From assembly GCA_039654915.1 (NCBI GenBank), contig CM077600.1, positions 41,462,492 through 41,526,491 of the forward strand: a stretch of DNA of 64,000 nt. The letters run 5' to 3'. The notes beneath the pieces were generated by a model, which worked only from the letters and a program-made list of their open reading frames with translations, was not told the DNA's origin and searched no databases. Source of the DNA: Aquilaria yunnanensis. Lineage: Eukaryota > Streptophyta > Magnoliopsida > Malvales > Thymelaeaceae. Below, one piece after another: positions 60,901 through 64,000 of the stretch; within the stretch, counting starts at the first letter, position 1; every line of letters begins with the position of its first letter. The translations under genes and the position numbers were made by a program.

Positions 60901-61651
60901 ATCAACATCAAATTAGATGGGGTAGTTAGTGATGGGTAGTAATGGAGTAAGGACTTCAACCATACATCTAGCTTACTAAAAGTCGGTAAAATGGGCTGAA
61001 CAGAGAGCGCAGCTTTTCCCTTGTATACAGTGTAAGGGGCAAATACTCGAGCAGCAGAGCTGCCTGTAAACTTAGATAATAGAGGGCAGAAATGACCACA
61101 GAGTAGTGGGGATGTGAAAGAGACCATAAACAAAGATCAGCTAACAACAAACCAGTTCCAACTAGGTCTTGAGCAACAGTTGTAATGCCTGAAGCATCTC
61201 CATATCCACAAACTTTCCCTAGCAACAACTTTTCAGAAGAACGGAGCCTGTTTCCATCCAGCCAAAAAAAAAAAAAAGAAAAGACTCATAAATTTCGAAC
61301 TGCTAAAATAGACTAGGGGATGCCCAGAAAAGACCACCGCATGTTCACAAGGTAATAACAAACCCGACTTAAATTGCTATAAGATTGCCCAACCAAGACG
61401 AGGAAAAAAGCATCACTTGGTTATGAATTCGGAATAATTAAAATAAGAGAGGGAATTGTAAAGTAGCTCCGCGAGGGCAGGGATTCGCAAAACCTAAGAG
61501 CTTGAAACTTCTATCCGAACCAAAAAAAATTTGGTTTCTCCTTCTCAGACACGAGGAACGAAAAAATAAACAAAAGGAAGAGAAAAATAAGATTAAAAAA
61601 GAAGAAGTTAAGGTATGACCTGGAGAGGCAGAAGCGCCCAAGCTTCATCAT
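57949..61651 (-). CDS. WHY2: WHIRLY single-stranded-DNA-binding protein, mitochondrial WHY2-like
   Basis: WHIRLY proteins form tetramers that bind single-stranded DNA and protect organelle genomes from illegitimate, microhomology-driven repair. Eight exons on the minus strand: 61651-61620, 61247-61153, 61063-60966, 60875-60783, 60119-60025, 59906-59833, 58814-58726 and 58062-57949; 690 bases, 229 residues, in frame throughout with canonical splice sites. The N terminus ([20 protein letters not shown]) is basic and lacks acids early, as in mitochondrial presequences. The core follows: [19 protein letters not shown] with the invariant KGKAAL DNA-binding motif, [63 protein letters not shown] and a C-terminal LELEWDR. 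The C terminus without the acidic extension of nuclear/plastid members, together with the presequence, points to WHY2. No breaks seen. Confidence 0.94.
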
Positions 61652-61833
61652 CTTCGTACCGTGACAAACTCACACTCGGACTGTCAGTCCAGAGCCTCGA
61701 CAGGTCGAGCAGGACCTGACTGTTCCACTTAGCCGAGCGGAAGGAAATTCGAAGAAATTAAATTAGCCCGACAGAGAGACTTTTGTAATTTGATTTCCTT
61801 TATTTTGAAACTTTGTCTTGCTGCTGATAGATA

Positions 61834-62362
61834 GGAGTAAATAGCAATAATGGTCCCAAAACCTTTAATTCTCGTTAAATCGGTCCCTAATCTTTATTTC
61901 GGTACAAATAGGTCTGAAATATTTTATAATTCATTATATATTGGTCTCTGATTATAGGCAGACACAGAAACTCAATTTATAGAGAAGAAAAACTAATAGA
62001 TCAAAATTATTTATTAATTATAATAAAATTATAACATAATTTGAATTTCTTAGAAAATAACTATTAAACAGTTTGAGTTTGTTAACTCTCACGAATTATT
62101 TAATATTAACTTTTAAAATTTTAATTTAAACTATCCAATAACTATTTTTCCAATAAATTCAAATTGTATCATAGTTTTTTAACAGTTAATGGATAATTTA
62201 AACTACTACTTTTTCTTCTCTATAAATCCAATTTCTGTCTCTGCCTAAGACTAGGGAGCAATATGCAAGTAATTATAAAGATTTGAGATCATTGCAAAGA
62301 AATGAAGTTTGATGATCAATTTGTAATGAAATTAAGGGTTTGGGACCAATGCTTTTGTCCTC
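61834..62362. mobile_element. Foldback MITE upstream of WHY2
   Basis: The left end (AAATAGCAATAATGGTCCC, TAGGCAGACACAGAAA, TTTATAGAGAAGAAAAA) is matched by the complement of the right end (AAAAGCATTGGTCCC, TAGGCAGAGACAGAAA, TTTATAGAGAAGAAAAA), and the match continues to an AT-rich centre near 62090. It has no coding. It inserted about 180 bases upstream of the WHY2 start codon. Confidence 0.65.
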
Positions 62363-62990
62363 AAGAATAACCAGACAACGCTTTATAATAATAATAACAA
62401 TAATAATAAACAAGGCTAAAACGCCCACAAGTCCATGTCTGGCCTGAAAGTGAATTACATGGATCCGGTCCGCTAGCAGTGAAATACTACTATGTCCGTT
62501 TCACACACAGCAAACTTTTTCACCCATATGTTTAGAATAATTTACTCTCAACTATACTCTTGTAATAGATTATAAAAAAAAAATGTATTTCATGATTTGT
62601 CATAAAATATAAAAACTAATTTTTGCAATTTCATTATCATAACTAGAATTATTTTATTTATTTTATCAATATTATTGCATTTGTCCATTTATTAGTTATT
62701 AGATGGAATGACAATTATATCAACTTTATTATAGATTATGCATGGTACTTGTCATATGCATGTATACACATTTATAGGTCACTTTCTTTGAAGACAAACA
62801 TCGAACACTATATGATATTCGCTTAGACATAAATTACTGAGTATAATCTTCCTAAACTTATGGTCCATCGTTTAGATTCATTGTTGAACATAATAACCTA
62901 TCTTATGGGGTATAAAAGATTTGTTTGTTGTATGAATAAAGGGAATCATTACAGTGTATACTATCTTACATAGCTGTGTTGAATTGCAAA

Positions 62991-63483
62991 TAGGTTGTAG
63001 ACGAACAAAATGTTCGGTAAAACCATTCTGCTGGAGTTTTTTTTTTATATTCATTTATTTAGTTTCATTTTTATTTGCAATCAATTTAGTTAATGTTCGT
63101 TCATTATTTGTCAGTTTTATTTGCTTGTTCATTTACTTATTTACTTATTTTTTTTCTAAGTTTGTTTAATCCTAATATTTGCTTTTATTCATATGTTTGT
63201 TTGTTCATTTACATTTATTTTTGTTGTTTTTTAATGCATTTATTCACATTGTTCACGAATATATTCATTTAATGATGTTCACGAATATGTTTATTTAGTT
63301 CACGACAATGTCATTATTCATAAATAAATATGAACGAACAAACACATGCATTTATAGACGAACCAATACAAACAGAGAAAATGTGTTCGTTCATTTAATT
63401 ATTTGTATTTGTATGCGTTTAAAGTTAAATGAACGAATACAAATAGAACATTTTCGTGTTAGTTCAATTTATTTACAACCCTA
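62991..63483. mobile_element. hAT-type MITE, relative of 42694-43368
   Basis: Left end TAGGTTGTAGA and complement of the right end TAGGGTTGTAAATAA. Flanks ATTGCAAA (62983-62990) and GTTGCAAA (63484-63491) agree at 7 of 8. The interior has the same GTTCGTTCATTTA foldback words as the other copy. Confidence 0.75.
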
Positions 63484-63707
63484 GTTGCAAAACAAGAGCA
63501 CTTGTACATAGAACAAACGATAGAAGTAGAGCTTCACTTGTAGGACTGCAGAAAGAGGGTTGAAAAAAAAAAAAAAGTCACCTGCAAACAAGGGTACCTT
63601 CATATATTCCTATACTAACTGGTGGATAGCCCACATATACACAAGTTATAGTGAGCTACCTTCTAAACAACCTATAAGAAAATACCCACAATACGAATAC
63701 AGAAGGT

Positions 63708-64000
63708 TCAAATACTACCAAGCGCCGGTGGCGGTGGCGACGCTACGGATGCTTGCAATTCTCCCTCATTTGGGGCCTCCCCTTCCTCCCAAATCCTATG
63801 ATCTTCACAAGGCCCGTAAGCCCAACTACAGACCAAAAAGTAGCCGACATTTAGAGCACAGAGAACAGAAATAATCCAGTAATAATAGTCATATCGACTC
63901 TTGTTAAGGTTGTCCCCAACCCAACTCTGTCCCCCACCGGTTCTAGTCAGATGGTCCAAGATGCTCACTATAAGGCTCCCAACCACATTGCCAACGGCCA
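63708..64000 (-). CDS. NRT1/PTR family (NPF) transporter, C-terminal end
   Basis: Partial gene running off the right edge. On the minus strand the frame reads AVGNVVGSLIVSILDHLT, then GGQSWVGDNLNKSRYDYYYW, then a membrane segment (ISVLCALNVGYFLVCSWAYG) and a short acidic tail ending GSI before the stop at 63708. The pattern N-x-VGSL...SW...NLN...DYYYW and the YF-x-VC-x-WAYGPC end are those of the last two transmembrane helices of plant nitrate/peptide (NPF) transporters, which are 12-helix proton-coupled carriers. The tail is Pro/Glu-rich, of a kind seen in NPF1-like members, but the subfamily is not certain. Confidence 0.88.
   Translation of the reverse strand, partial: AVGNVVGSLIVSILDHLTRTGGGQSWVGDNLNKSRYDYYYWIISVLCALNVGYFLVCSWAYGPCEDHRIWEEGEAPNEGELQASVASPPPPALGSI

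Noticed and set aside
1..64000. tRNA, rRNA or known small RNA genes
   Set aside because: I looked for B-box-like GGTTCGAATCC segments with a matching A box and stem and found none convincing. This was a visual scan only.

Overview
The window is nuclear DNA of a flowering plant, most likely a eudicot. Genes have many short exons with GT-AG introns, intergenic DNA is very AT-rich, and most of the length is transposable elements typical of plants: Mutator-like elements with long terminal inverted repeats, hAT and Stowaway MITEs, Helitron-like DNA, and Copia and Gypsy retrotransposons. I cannot name the species. Exon coordinates below were derived by reading splice sites and frame by hand. Layout: (1) 1-3.9 kb, the body and 3' end of a plus-strand glycerophosphodiester phosphodiesterase gene (GDPD4-like). 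(2) 4.1-8.5 kb, a Mutator-like element and a 2.4 kb solo LTR with a perfect 5-bp target duplication. (3) 9.67-12.14 kb, a plus-strand five-exon gene for a small DUF2062 membrane protein. (4) 13-31.7 kb, no confidently functional gene. This stretch holds nested Mutator-like and Helitron-like DNA, a palindrome with arms of about 1.5 kb carrying inverted copies of an unidentified spliced gene, and a cluster of three Mutator-like elements with GC-rich cargo. (5) 33-43.4 kb, Copia gag remnants on opposite strands, then a decayed minus-strand Gypsy element whose LTR hosts a Stowaway MITE and a hAT element. (6) 44.9-45.9 kb, a frameshifted pseudogene of unknown family. (7) 47.9-52.5 kb, a minus-strand nine-exon TAD3 gene (the catalytically inactive partner subunit of the tRNA adenosine deaminase), with a tandem duplication of about 355 bp upstream. 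(8) 54.6-57.4 kb, a hAT element with GC-rich cargo, a telomere-like degenerate tract and other repeats. (9) 57.9-61.7 kb, a minus-strand eight-exon WHIRLY gene (WHY2-like, mitochondrial single-stranded-DNA-binding protein). (10) 61.8-63.5 kb, two MITEs. (11) 63.7-64.0 kb, the C-terminal end of a minus-strand NRT1/PTR-family (NPF) transporter. The intact genes do not form one pathway; they are independent housekeeping genes separated by repeats. GDPD4 and WHY2 also lie close together on Arabidopsis chromosome 1 as I recall the locus numbers, so an ancestral gene neighbourhood may be preserved here in an expanded form. The most unusual structures are the gene palindrome at 21.3-24.5 kb, the three adjacent gene-fragment-bearing Mutator-like elements at 26.8-31.7 kb, and the MULE-in-Helitron nesting at 14.8-19.8 kb, each supported by repeat boundaries read directly from the sequence.
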